13,717 bases of DNA from Phoronis ovalis (lineage: Eukaryota > Phoronida > Phoronidae): contig JAOXYB010036551.1 of the NCBI GenBank assembly GCA_028565635.1, forward strand, positions 1-13,717, read 5' to 3'. Every line of letters begins with the position of its first letter. Position 1 is the stretch's first letter. A model generated the notes under the pieces. It ran no database searches. It was not told the DNA's origin and saw only the letters and a list, made by a program, of their open reading frames with translations. Of this stretch, positions 9,301 to 13,717 are shown piece by piece. The translations under genes were made by a program, and so were the position numbers.

Positions 9301-12300
9301 TGGCTGTGGTCTTCCTCTAAATAATGATGGCACAGGGACCCTACCCATAATTGAAGTTTGTGTTGTGGAATTTTCAATGGTTGTAACTTCAGCTGTTGTA
9401 GTTTCACTAGATGGCGAGGGCTGTTTCCCTTGTGTAAACCTAAACAAAGTAGGAACCAATCCACCGAAACCACCACCATCGGTATCAGGATATTTTGTAG
9501 TTGGCAAGGTGGTTTGTTTATCCTCGTTTCCTTTATCTAGAAAATATCAGTAGAAATGTTGTATTGTTTGTAGGAATAGAAATCATTTAAAATATTTTTA
9601 ACTTCAAAAATAACTGAACTATAACTACAATTTTGTGTTAAGATGCATAATTCACATACAAATTCTTGAATTACCCCCAAATTACCTCTAAATACATCCT
9701 CAGTACCAGCTACCGATCCACCAATGCCTCGTAAAAATGGTGGAAAATTTGAGTCTTGGTTACCTTGCTTGTCAGCTTCTGAAATGTCAAAAAAATTGCA
9801 TGTCACCTGATTTTTAAGAATTAGCATATATACGTATTTCTACAAAATATCTTTGACCATTTTAACCATTTGATCTGTGAAGATACACTATAACTTTACA
9901 TCAATTTCTTAAGATAATCCTGATTATTATTACAAAATTCTGATTTTCATTATGTCTCTTTTATATCTAACTTAAAGTTATGAACGAAACTAGTAGTGAC
10001 TTGATTAACTATATTCTGTAAGCGATTAAAAGATAATAATGTAGTTAACCTACCTGTCAATTTTCATTATTGTAGCTTTAAAACTGTTAAAGCACCCAGA
10101 TATTAACCTATAAAACTCGGGAGAAGACCCTCTGGTGTCAAGCGCTAATTATTACGTTATTGTTCGAAAAACAAAATCTTCAATCGTTAGTATGTAAAGT
10201 TTCTTTGATATATCTCTCTAATTGTGTTAGAGATGCAGTCAAATGTGTTCTTGTTAGGGAACGTTTACTACTCATGAAAAAAAAAGAAACTTACCTCGAG
10301 GGGTCGCTGTTCCCAGAAACGTAAATACAGCTTCCCAATACTGAGGTAAATCTGCATCTGCAACACCGGCGGTTAACTCTCCCCACAAATCACGGACAAT
10401 ATTAGATTTTAACGTTACATTTGGCAATGAACCTAAAAAGTTAACGCAGTTGTAGCAATATTATAAAAATAATATTTCTTGCACTATACAACATGTTATT
10501 AATAATATAATAATTATTTTTTTTCATTTTTTTCTTGGTATGGTTTCGGACAAATGTTTGGTCAAGTGTTTTGTTTCCAAACCAAATGTCGGCCTCGCTT
10601 CAAAGTAATTACTTATCCTAAAAGATTTTTAACTCTTACCTTCCACCAAAGATTTTAATTCTTGCCTTTCCTCGTCCGATATAGACAGTTGTATCAACTT
10701 CATAAATCTCATAGCCATTTCCAAGTGAATCAGAACGTTTTCTAGCCACATATTTCCATTAGCAGCTGACTGAACTGTCCTTACTTGATTGACAGCATGA
10801 CAGGAACCCATGGTATCTAAAATAACATTGAAGCTATATCACTAAACAAGAAAAAACTTTTACGTAAAGGCTTGAACTCTTTCTATGTCTGTTAGCTAGG
10901 GTATGCGTTTGGCTGTAATGTGGGGTTTTAAGAGGGGAGTTACAGAATCAACCGTTCAAGTCTTCTTCACCTTTTTCGTTTTATATAAATTCCTGCAACC
11001 ACAAATACAAACTAAATTTAAAAAATTGTAAAAACTTCAGCGACAACCAATAATTAGTTCTTAACATAATTATACTTTAAGCTTCTTCTGAATTATATTT
11101 CTGTTCCATGTTTTGTTCATGAGCTTAACATCCCAGTTGTCTTCCTAATCACAATCTGGCGATTACAAGAAGTTAATAATGACTTGCTGACTGATCTTAT
11201 ACAGAAAAACAAGTAAATATATTAGAAATGAGCATACCTTGTTCACAAGCCTCGGGAGTGGTTTCTATAAAACTGTTATTTTGGACCTGGTAAATTTCCA
11301 CTTGGCAAGAACCGCAAGGATTGATACGGCAGATAGTTTGACCATTGCAAGAATGTCTACTACACAAAAGCGGATCGCAACTTTGCAGTGGACTACTAGA
11401 CGTACATACTGTAATGATATATGAACATTTATTTTTTTCATCAGCCAGATTGCAAAAAGATTTTTTTGATAAACACTGTTGGGTAAACTCCGGATTGTTT
11501 TTCTAACATGTATATTTATATTATATATATTTTTTTGCAAAATTAAGTACACGGAATTATAATATAGTATAACATAAGGTAACAAGCAGCTCTTTACTGC
11601 ATTGAGAAATCAGTGGTGGATCCAGGATGTCATAATACGCCACAAAAACTTTTATCCCAACATACTATTAGGTCATCCATTTTGAAAAAAAGTACCCACA
11701 AGAAAATAACAATTTTATCAGCCCGACATAAAAAAGTCTTATGTGCTATAAAAATTGACAAACAGACTCAACAAACAAAAATTGTCTATTATCACTTCAC
11801 GCATTCAGTCTAGCACATTCTTTGTGTTTTGTGATAGTTACATTCTACATCCGAATTGTACATTATCTAGTTGACACAACTCACCAGATGCATCAGACTC
11901 GGAGTTTGTTCCTGCTTCAGCTAAAAAAAATAAAAGTATGAATATTAAAATTTAAAAGTGGAAAAAAACGGTCACCATTCCAAATTGAATAATGCACATA
12001 GGCCAACTTTAGGACTTTTGTGCCAGTTATACTTGGTATGCATATGTGTGAACAATTAAGGCTAAGCTGGACCCTCGCCACTGTTTAAATAAAAATTCGT
12101 GAAAAATCCGCATTACATTTTTTTCACTCAAAAGAGATGTTTTCTAAAACTTTAACATTCAATCTATGTCATAATGGTATTTTCAAACTATTGTGTAAAA
12201 TGTATGAAATTTAATTAACGTTTAATTACACCCAATCAAAATCGTTATAGGTACATCCTACAGGAAAACTCCAGGGAAAACTCAGTAGATAAAAATTCGG

Positions 12301-13635
12301 GCTAACTATATTTTTAACAACTAATCAATATTCCCTTAATTGGGTTTTGACCATTTTTAATTTGCACCAGGGATTTTGATTATATAATCAATTTAGTGTT
12401 TTTAGCAAAAAAAATTACCTTTTTTTAACATTAATTAATAATTCAAAGATTATTCACAGTATTTACAATTCGGTCAAACTCAATGATGGAGGTATCGTTT
12501 ACTTCTTAAAAACGTAGTTAGCTCCTATTTAGATCCGCAGGATTTTGCTATAGGATGTACCTTATGATTTTCATGAGATGTCATAAAAAAATAATTAAAT
12601 TTTGTGCGTTGCATACACAAGTCTAAAAATACCTCCATGACATAGCATGAATGTTAAAGTTTCAGAAAACATTTATTTTATATGAAAAAAATGTAATGCG
12701 AATTTTTCATGAATTGTTATTTAAACGGTGACGAGGGTCCAGCTTAGCCTTAAGCAGTGTCCAATTCTTTAAGATATACAAAAGCAGACTTCTGCATGTG
12801 GAAATAGCCGGGAAACCACCCTGCTCAGAGACGCAAGTGTTGGTCCCTAAGTTGTTTCCTTAATACACGACATAAAAAAATGTCATTAAGGCTTAAATTC
12901 AAAGCTCATCTTGTTTTAGGATGCTAAAAACTTCTCGTAATTTAATGCCATTTATCAATACCTAGTAGTCCCTACATGTAAATAATTTCGATTGTTAAAC
13001 AAAATTAAACCCCATAGTATACTTCTGTTGCATAAACCTATCAAATTTTCTTGCGCTAGCATGGTTCATTGTGAATCTATTTAATAATTTTTTTAATACT
13101 ATTGACGAAGACATGTAAACGTATGCCAAATTTCAAGCCAAGAAAAAGGAAATATTTCCTGTTTCCTTATTCAAAACGGAACTAACTTAATTGTCATTCA
13201 TTTAGCTAGTCGGACATTTTACGTAATAAAAATCCAGTATGACATTTGTTTTCATTATAATTGCGTGTTGGCACATGCCCATATCCTATTATAATGCTTA
13301 AAGTCAGCAACTGAGATATGGTCCACATCTAACCATGGAACACTGCACGTTATAATTTACAGCAAAAACATAGCTTTTAAAAAAATTATCTTGGAAAAAA
13401 ACAATGAATACCTGTTTCGGCCCCACAGTCTGTAGTTACTCGTTGCGGACGCCCTTTAATCACTTTGCCGTCTCCAGTTGTTTTAGCACACCAACAGAGG
13501 CCGTAAGTATCATGACACTGAACATTCTGCCATTCACCAAATATTGTACACCTATATGTATTTGTAACAGTTCTTTTAAACCTTTATTTGACGTTACATC
13601 TGGTATAAGGACACAATTGACTTTCCCATCCACTT
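273..13635 (-). CDS. 3' part of a large multi-exon gene: Tg1 / 8-Cys / mucin-like / SEA / transmembrane cell-surface protein (19 exons, 5'-incomplete)
   Basis: Seen: 19 minus-strand exons join into one reading frame through GT...AG borders. From 5' to 3' they are 13412-13635, 11885-11920, 11238-11408, 10640-10816, 10295-10432, 9686-9778, 8944-9536, 8514-8571, 8241-8411, 7707-7736, 6238-6459, 5160-5345, 4679-4879, 4002-4089, 3617-3680, 2389-2481, 2019-2222, 1527-1559 and 273-368. Most extracellular exons are symmetric phase 1-1, the classic pattern of shuffled extracellular modules; the SEA and membrane exons are 1-2, 2-0 and 0-0. The product, about 959 residues here, has Tg1 domains, Cys-rich modules, a P/T/S-rich segment with a furin-like site, a SEA domain, one transmembrane helix and a short tail. 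Known: Tg1 domains can inhibit cysteine proteases, and SEA domains occur in membrane mucins. Inferred: a type I cell-surface glycoprotein, possibly proteolytically processed. The start of the gene is outside the window. Small symmetric exons could have been missed. Confidence 0.85.
676..684. repeat. Target site duplication, left copy (AGGCTTATG)
   Basis: Nine bases directly abutting the left TIR, identical to 1095-1103. The flanking DNA carries the same motif repeatedly, so the element landed inside a repeat unit; the exact abutment on both sides still argues for a true duplication. Confidence 0.75.
685..1094. mobile_element. 410-bp MITE-like element with ~69-bp TIRs and 9-bp target duplication
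   Basis: The left end, from 685, reads CAGTCTGAATAAATCC; the right end, read backwards from 1094, is identical there. The arms 685-753 and 1026-1094 match at all but about 5 of 69 positions and share the string CTGGGCTTAACCATAGTCA. AGGCTTATG lies immediately outside both ends (676-684 and 1095-1103), a perfect 9-bp target duplication. The element has no coding potential, so it is non-autonomous. Long TIRs plus a 9-bp duplication fit Mutator-like (MULE) DNA transposons best; hAT (usually 8 bp) is less likely. It sits in the last intron. Confidence 0.88.
1095..1103. repeat. Target site duplication, right copy (AGGCTTATG)
   Basis: Identical to 676-684 and starts at the base after the right TIR ends. 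Confidence 0.75.
1527..1559 (-). CDS. Exon: 11-codon basic juxtamembrane micro-exon
   Basis: A 33-nt phase 0-0 exon with acceptor gtaatttcaaatag|GTTCATC and donor GACAGG|gtatgt. It encodes VHLIRKKNVDR. The cluster of Arg/Lys directly after the hydrophobic helix is what positive-inside topology requires. Splice sites and phases match both neighbours. Because it is so short, support comes from this combined fit; skipping it would join the helix directly to KSSTEF without a frame change. Confidence 0.75.
1560..2018 (-). other. Intron, no feature seen
   Basis: 459 nt between the transmembrane exon and the basic micro-exon. The open frame at 1703-1906 is low-complexity intron sequence without domain features. 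Confidence 0.5.
2019..2222 (-). CDS. Exon: membrane-proximal stem and transmembrane helix
   Basis: A 204-nt phase 0-0 exon with acceptor atttactgtag|ATAATTG and donor GCTATC|gtaagt. Residues 1-44 form an acidic/aromatic stem (IIEEQLQVTFDGYTYQPHHE, then LTSEFDYATTKFPYGADEK). Residues 45-68 form a single hydrophobic helix, FIITIAVCAGVCLILLAIGI then VIAI, with two membrane-embedded cysteines. The basic stop-transfer residues come from the next micro-exon. If the donor is not used, the frame adds only V-S-I-K before a stop, giving a near tail-less form. Confidence 0.93.
2389..2481 (-). CDS. Exon: SEA domain, part 3, with GSIIV cleavage-type motif
   Basis: A 93-nt phase 0-0 exon with acceptor tattctttgcag|TTGTTTG and donor AACTCTT|gtaagt. 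It encodes LFEGSIIVKFTLIADGNDAD then LPSMVDYLETL. The EGSIIV string (GSIIV at 2458-2472) matches the G-S-V/I-V-V turn at which SEA domains of membrane mucins self-cleave between Gly and Ser. It is followed by strand KFTLI and a C-terminal helix, as expected. The domain lies about 70 residues before the membrane helix. Confidence 0.9.
2482..3616 (-). other. Intron with a possible plus-strand remnant
   Basis: 1135 nt between SEA parts 2 and 3. The only notable content is a plus-strand acceptor-like site and short ORF at 3440-3518, described under findings. Other open frames here have no domain character. Confidence 0.45.
3617..3680 (-). CDS. Exon: SEA domain, part 2
   Basis: A 64-nt exon entering in phase 2 (acceptor ttttcttttttag|GGTAATG, a strong pyrimidine tract) and leaving in phase 0 (donor ATAGAG|gtaaaa). 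It encodes VMQAKLANSFGINEDKIQDIE: a helix, then the G-I/V...I..I lead-in to the central strand typical of SEA domains. Both borders fit the neighbouring exons and no other phase gives an open frame. Confidence 0.82.
3681..4001 (-). other. Intron, no feature seen
   Basis: 321 nt between SEA parts 1 and 2. No repeat or exon-like sequence. Confidence 0.5.
4002..4089 (-). CDS. Exon: SEA domain, part 1
   Basis: An 88-nt exon entering in phase 1 (acceptor catgtattttaag|TTGTC) and leaving in phase 2 (donor TCAAACA|gtaagt). It encodes VVKKSSKVYLQFKFEDDFDN then VRFQKDKFKQ, the first beta strand and helix of a SEA fold (alternating hydrophobic strand VYLQFKF followed by a charged helix). It has no cysteines. 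It is recognised because it joins in frame to the GSIIV-containing exon downstream. Confidence 0.82.
4090..4678 (-). other. Intron, no exon found; possible retained-intron stop
   Basis: 589 nt between the canonical Tg1 exon and SEA part 1. Immediately past the donor the Tg1 frame remains open to a TAG at 4638-4640. Otherwise nothing is recognised. Confidence 0.5.
4679..4879 (-). CDS. Exon: canonical thyroglobulin type-1 domain
   Basis: A 201-nt phase 1-1 exon with acceptor aattttatag|TTCAACC and donor TTGTG|gtaaga. The 67 residues hold a complete six-cysteine Tg1 domain: PRCRRVIQ, then VHTPLCNEAGTFEPKQC, then GCWCIDDQGER, then PEVLTC. Tg1 domains of this type can act as thyropins (inhibitors of papain-like and some other proteases) or as binding modules; which applies here is not visible. 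If the donor is not used, the frame reads on for 13 residues (GKKFKKAQELCKQ) to a TAG at 4638-4640, which would give a soluble form lacking SEA and the membrane helix. Confidence 0.95.
5021..5060. repeat. 20-bp tandem duplication
   Basis: GTGCCCACTATAATCCTTAC is followed directly by GTGCCCACCAGAATCTTTAC (16 of 20 identical). It lies in the short intron between the third 8-Cys exon and the canonical Tg1 exon. No function is apparent. Confidence 0.6.
5160..5345 (-). CDS. Exon: 8-cysteine module, copy 3
   Basis: The donor is TGCAG|gtttgt. The module reads ECVRTDIKVCSTSC, then NDAVCLAFPEAVC, then IQDPCTCKIYFM and VEC, giving eight cysteines. Two acceptors fit phase 1: ...cattttattaaag|GAGC at 5345, which has the better pyrimidine tract and adds ten codons (AKLGSTINQ and flanks), or ...ataaatcaag|AATGTG at 5315, which starts the module exactly where copies 1 and 2 start. 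I list the longer form. Spacing in the PCTC segment is one to two residues shorter than in the other copies. Confidence 0.82.
5647..5779. repeat. Imperfect hairpin (inverted repeat, arms ~40-47 nt, loop ~47 nt)
   Basis: The left arm contains TCAAATGAAATTGGACATGT (through 5693); the right arm, read backwards from 5763, gives TCAAATGAAACTGGGACATG and on. Outward, TCTGTGG (5647-5653) pairs with CCACAGA (5773-5779) with a small bulge. It overlaps a Cys-rich open frame on the minus strand that I do not accept as an exon. It may be a short foldback transposon or a transcribed hairpin. Confidence 0.65.
6238..6459 (-). CDS. Exon: 8-cysteine module, copy 2
   Basis: A 222-nt phase 1-1 exon with acceptor tcatgttttcag|AATGTACC and donor GTACAAC|gtgagt. 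It encodes 74 residues: ECTNGNTPSVCTAQC, then QRCMLPENAVCLADPCNQCQ, then TKFYDVD and EITC, followed by a Cys-free tail ending LLTNSVQ. The Cys spacing matches copy 3 (CNDAVCLAFPEAVC) and, more loosely, copy 1. The sequence C-x-L/x-P-E-A/N-A-V-C is shared with copy 3, so copies 2 and 3 are the closest pair. Confidence 0.9.
6541..6870. repeat. ATT/ATG-rich low-complexity stretches
   Basis: At 6543-6598 the DNA is nearly all ATA/ATT/ATG triplets, ending AATTTATTTACTTC. A second run of GATGAT/AATGAT triplets spans about 6738-6870. The stretch between, with TTTATTTACTTCAATCTTTG next to a trinucleotide run, could be a short retroelement tail, but no coding part is visible. Intronic. Confidence 0.55.
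6968..7369. mobile_element. ~400-bp foldback element with a duplicated left end
   Basis: AAAAACTATCGTCTTTTGAA at 7041-7060 is perfectly mirrored at 7330-7349. The outer string TATTGGTCCTAACA is mirrored by TGTTAGGACCAATA near 7354-7367, and inner matches around GGTCTTAGTTT (7103) and AAACTAAGACC (7277) continue the stem. The left tip is present twice, at 6968-7000 and 7004-7036 (36-nt period, CAATATCTGATGTATTGGTC against CAATATCTCATGTATTGGTC). It is non-coding, in the intron between 7707 and 6459. I did not find a clean target duplication. Confidence 0.75.
7707..7736 (-). CDS. Exon: 10-codon acidic/Ser linker
   Basis: A 30-nt phase 1-1 mini-exon with acceptor attttattgtag|GAACTG and donor TTGATGG|gtatgt. 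It encodes GTASEDSVLM, analogous in position and character to the 12-codon exon at 11885-11920. Both splice sites are good and the phases match both neighbours, but an exon this short rests mainly on that fit. Confidence 0.7.
7737..8240 (-). other. Intron, no feature seen
   Basis: 504 nt between the Cys-deficient Tg1 exon and its mini-linker. It is AT-rich, and the open frame around 7724-7930 has no domain character. Confidence 0.5.
8241..8411 (-). CDS. Exon: thyroglobulin type-1-like domain lacking the first Cys
   Basis: A 171-nt phase 1-1 exon with acceptor attgtcttgtag|TCACTCC and donor TACAACG|gtgagt. It encodes 57 residues with the Tg1 signatures HMPTC, GKYANKQC, HCWC and a closing LEC, so cysteines 2 to 6 are present. 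Where cysteine 1 should be there is ITPSPFMLAQ, and the preceding exon has none either. The first disulfide (C1-C2) therefore cannot form normally, leaving an odd cysteine. The domain starts right after the predicted furin site. It is followed by a mini-linker and an 8-Cys module, the same order as the first Tg1 block. Confidence 0.9.
8514..8571 (-). CDS. Exon: linker with a furin-type site RRKRR
   Basis: A 58-nt exon entering in phase 0 (acceptor tgatttctag|GAACAAG) and leaving in phase 1 (donor TCACTGA|gtgagt). It encodes EQADTEAPLSTERRKRRSL. The RRKRR-S-L string matches the proprotein convertase consensus R-X-K/R-R followed by Ser. It lies at the C-terminal end of the mucin-like stalk and immediately before a Tg1-like domain, an exposed position where cleavage would separate the N-terminal half of the ectodomain. 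Its asymmetric 0-1 phase means it cannot be skipped without breaking the frame unless 8944-9536 is skipped with it. Confidence 0.85.
8572..8943 (-). other. Intron, no feature seen
   Basis: 372 nt between the mucin-like exon and the furin-site exon, in phase 0, the only phase-0 intron N-terminal to the SEA exons. No repeat seen. Confidence 0.5.
8944..9536 (-). CDS. Exon: mucin-like Pro/Thr/Ser-rich segment with four internal repeats
   Basis: A 593-nt exon entering in phase 1 (acceptor gatattttctag|ATAAAGG) and leaving in phase 0 (donor CACACCA|gtaagt, perfect consensus). Its 198 residues are dominated by Thr, Ser and Pro, including a run of seven prolines and long (T/S)n tracts such as TTTTSHTTAASTTSTSTEST, with no cysteine. 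Four copies of a G-x-V/F-P-x-x-x-L-F/L-R-x-R-P core (cores near 9459-9439, 9342-9307, 9213-9178 and 9063-9028) are spaced about 40-50 residues apart and separated by T/S tracts. Sequons NST and NTT are present. Known: such regions are densely O-glycosylated stalks. A long open frame on the opposite strand here is a by-product of this composition. Confidence 0.92.
9686..9778 (-). CDS. Exon: Gly/Pro-rich linker before the mucin-like exon
   Basis: A 93-nt phase 1-1 exon with acceptor tgacatttcag|AAGCTG and donor TTTAGAG|gtaatt. It encodes EADKQGNQDSNFPPFLRGIG then GSVAGTEDVFR. The FPPFLRG string resembles the hydrophobic-basic core (LFRGRP) of the repeats in the next exon, so this may be a degenerate outlying repeat unit. 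It contains no cysteines. Confidence 0.8.
9779..10294 (-). other. Intron, no feature seen
   Basis: 516 nt between the second helical exon and the Gly/Pro linker exon. The open frame running past the linker exon here is read-through into intron. Confidence 0.5.
10295..10432 (-). CDS. Exon: predicted helical region, part 2, unknown family
   Basis: A 138-nt phase 1-1 exon with acceptor cctttttag|GTTCATTG (the preceding intron ends aactttttag-like) and donor CCTCGAG|gtaagt. It encodes 46 residues, GSLPNVTLKSNIVRDLWGEL then TAGVADADLPQYWEAVFTFL and GTATPR. It contains an N-glycosylation sequon (NVT) and no cysteine. With the preceding exon it forms a roughly 105-residue Cys-poor block between the first Cys-rich region and the mucin-like region. 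The string DADLP also occurs in the SEA exon 2389-2481, which may be chance. Confidence 0.85.
10640..10816 (-). CDS. Exon: predicted helical region, part 1, unknown family
   Basis: A 177-nt phase 1-1 exon with acceptor gttattttag|ATACCATG and donor GGTGGAAG|gtaaga. It encodes 59 residues beginning DTMGSCHAVNQV, with one Cys, followed by an amphipathic-looking stretch around WLENVLIHLEMAMRFMKLIQ and an acidic/basic segment SISDEERQELKSLVE. It does not resemble Tg1, the 8-Cys module or SEA. The internal ATG is not a start: the exon is bounded by an acceptor and lies mid-protein. It continues into 10295-10432. I do not recognise the family. Confidence 0.85.
10817..11237 (-). other. Intron, no feature seen
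   Basis: 421 nt between the first 8-Cys exon and the first helical exon. No exon-like stretch or repeat was noticed. Confidence 0.5.
11238..11408 (-). CDS. Exon: 8-cysteine module, copy 1
   Basis: A 171-nt phase 1-1 exon with acceptor tcattacag|TATGTACG and donor GAACAAG|gtatgc. It encodes 57 residues starting VCTSSSPLQSC and running through CDPLLCSRHSC, TICRINPCGSC and a final EAC. The eight cysteines, and the NPCGSC plus aromatic/aliphatic strand (VEIYQV) that follows, match the modules at 6238-6459 and 5160-5345, which read ADPCNQC...FYDV and QDPCTC...IYF. Similar C...PC..C...FYD stretches occur in many invertebrate secreted proteins, but I cannot assign a family name. It follows Tg1 copy 1 and its linker. 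Confidence 0.88.
11409..11884 (-). other. Intron, no feature seen
   Basis: 476 nt between a mini-linker exon and the first 8-Cys exon. It includes an A/T-only stretch near 11510-11535; nothing else stands out. Confidence 0.5.
11885..11920 (-). CDS. Exon: 12-codon acidic/Ser linker
   Basis: A 36-nt symmetric phase 1-1 mini-exon between acceptor tttttttag|CTGAAG and donor CATCTG|gtgagt. With the G from the previous exon it encodes AEAGTNSESDAS, a Ser/Glu-rich linker between the first Tg1 domain and the first 8-Cys module. A similar 10-codon mini-exon (7707-7736) sits at the same place in the second Tg1/8-Cys pair, which supports both as real. It could be alternatively spliced without changing frame. 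Confidence 0.75.
12056..12753. mobile_element. ~700-bp foldback (palindromic) element flanked by TTAA
   Basis: The sequence from 12056 (TTAAGGCTAAGCTGGACCCT) is mirrored by the reverse complement ending at 12753. The outer ~70 bp match at over 90% by eye, and weaker matches (for example AAACTTTAACATTCA and TAGGTACATCCTA) continue inward for more than 200 bp per arm, so the element is nearly all stem with a short central loop near 12400. No ORF. TTAA at both ends could be a piggyBac-type target duplication, but the TIR itself is symmetric there, so a TA duplication (Tc1/mariner) is equally possible. It lies in the intron between the first Tg1 exon and the first mini-linker. Confidence 0.85.
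12754..13411 (-). other. Intron remainder, no feature seen
   Basis: AT-rich intron sequence between the foldback element and the first Tg1 exon. I found no exon with compatible borders and no strong repeat. Confidence 0.5.
13412..13635 (-). CDS. Exon: thyroglobulin type-1 domain, with a one-base frame break
   Basis: The acceptor is ...ttacaatag|AAGTGG and the donor ACAG|gtattc. Both borders are phase 1, yet the exon is 224 nt, one short of a multiple of three. The first part, read from the acceptor, gives VDGKVNCVLIPDVTSNKGLK with the first Tg1 cysteine. The rest of the domain is in another frame: YRC, then GEWQNVQC, then GLCWCAK, then VTTDC. That makes the six expected cysteines with the QC...CWC hallmark. 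The first frame stops shortly after the domain, and the second has a TAA upstream near 13586, so the break lies between about 13560 and 13585, most simply in the T4 run (A4 on the minus strand) at 13574-13577. It is either an assembly or sequencing indel, or a real allele or pseudogene lesion. An alternative is a short exon starting near 13582 that loses the first Cys. Confidence 0.8.
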
Positions 13636-13717
13636 CTATTGTAAATTCATGTAATTTAAATCATTATAAAAATTTCCCAAACATTGCGCGAAGAAAATGA
13701 CCTGTTAAGAACTGAAG

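Noticed and set aside
8948-9553. 201-codon plus-strand open frame rich in Val, Gly and Leu
   Set aside because: It is the exact antisense of the P/T/S-rich exon, whose CCN/ACN codons yield no stops on the other strand. It crosses the exon borders without splice signals and has no domain.
10540-10600. Possible hairpin around GGACAAATGTTTGG and CCAAACCAAATGTCGG
   Set aside because: On checking, the halves pair over only a few bases, so it is not a real inverted repeat.
11613-11813. 66-codon plus-strand open frame
   Set aside because: Lys/Thr/Ile-rich chance frame in intron sequence with no supporting signal.
13404-13700. 98-codon plus-strand open frame
   Set aside because: Antisense of the first Tg1 exon. 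The minus strand carries the Tg1 cysteine pattern and matching splice sites.

Overview
The window looks like AT-rich metazoan genomic DNA, probably from a marine invertebrate. There is no bacterial-style gene packing. Short exons on the minus strand are separated by AT-rich introns with GT...AG borders and consistent phases. The domains present (thyroglobulin type-1, SEA, mucin-like Pro/Thr/Ser stretch, single transmembrane helix) are typical of animal cell-surface proteins. The phylum cannot be fixed from the sequence alone; a lophotrochozoan such as a mollusc, or another non-vertebrate animal, would fit.

I read essentially the whole window as the 3' part of ONE large minus-strand gene. I could chain 19 exons from about 13635 down to a stop codon at 273, and every junction is phase-compatible. 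Together they encode about 959 residues. The 5' end (signal peptide, promoter and any earlier domains) lies beyond 13717. In protein order the exons encode: a thyroglobulin type-1 (Tg1) domain (13412-13635, with a one-base frame break); a mini-linker (11885-11920); an 8-Cys module (11238-11408); a predicted helical region of unknown family (10640-10816 and 10295-10432); a Gly/Pro linker (9686-9778); a mucin-like P/T/S repeat exon (8944-9536); a furin-type RRKRR exon (8514-8571); a Tg1-like domain lacking the first Cys (8241-8411); a mini-linker (7707-7736); a second 8-Cys module (6238-6459); a third 8-Cys module (5160-5345); a canonical Tg1 domain (4679-4879); a SEA domain split over three exons (4002-4089, 3617-3680, 2389-2481) with a GSIIV autoproteolysis-type motif; a stem and transmembrane helix (2019-2222); a basic juxtamembrane micro-exon (1527-1559); and a Ser/Thr-rich cytoplasmic tail (273-368). 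A likely poly(A) signal is at 134-139.

Inferred biology: a type I membrane glycoprotein with thyropin-like (Tg1) modules held out on a mucin-like stalk. It could be cut at a furin site and again at the SEA domain, giving a membrane-tethered or shed heterodimer. I do not recognise this exact architecture as a named protein.

The introns carry several palindromic (foldback/MITE-like) elements: a 410-bp element with about 69-bp terminal inverted repeats and a 9-bp target duplication (685-1094), a roughly 700-bp foldback flanked by TTAA (12056-12753), an about 400-bp foldback (6968-7369), and a short hairpin (5647-5779). There is also ATT/ATG-rich low-complexity sequence (6541-6870). I see no tRNA, rRNA, CRISPR or prokaryotic features.
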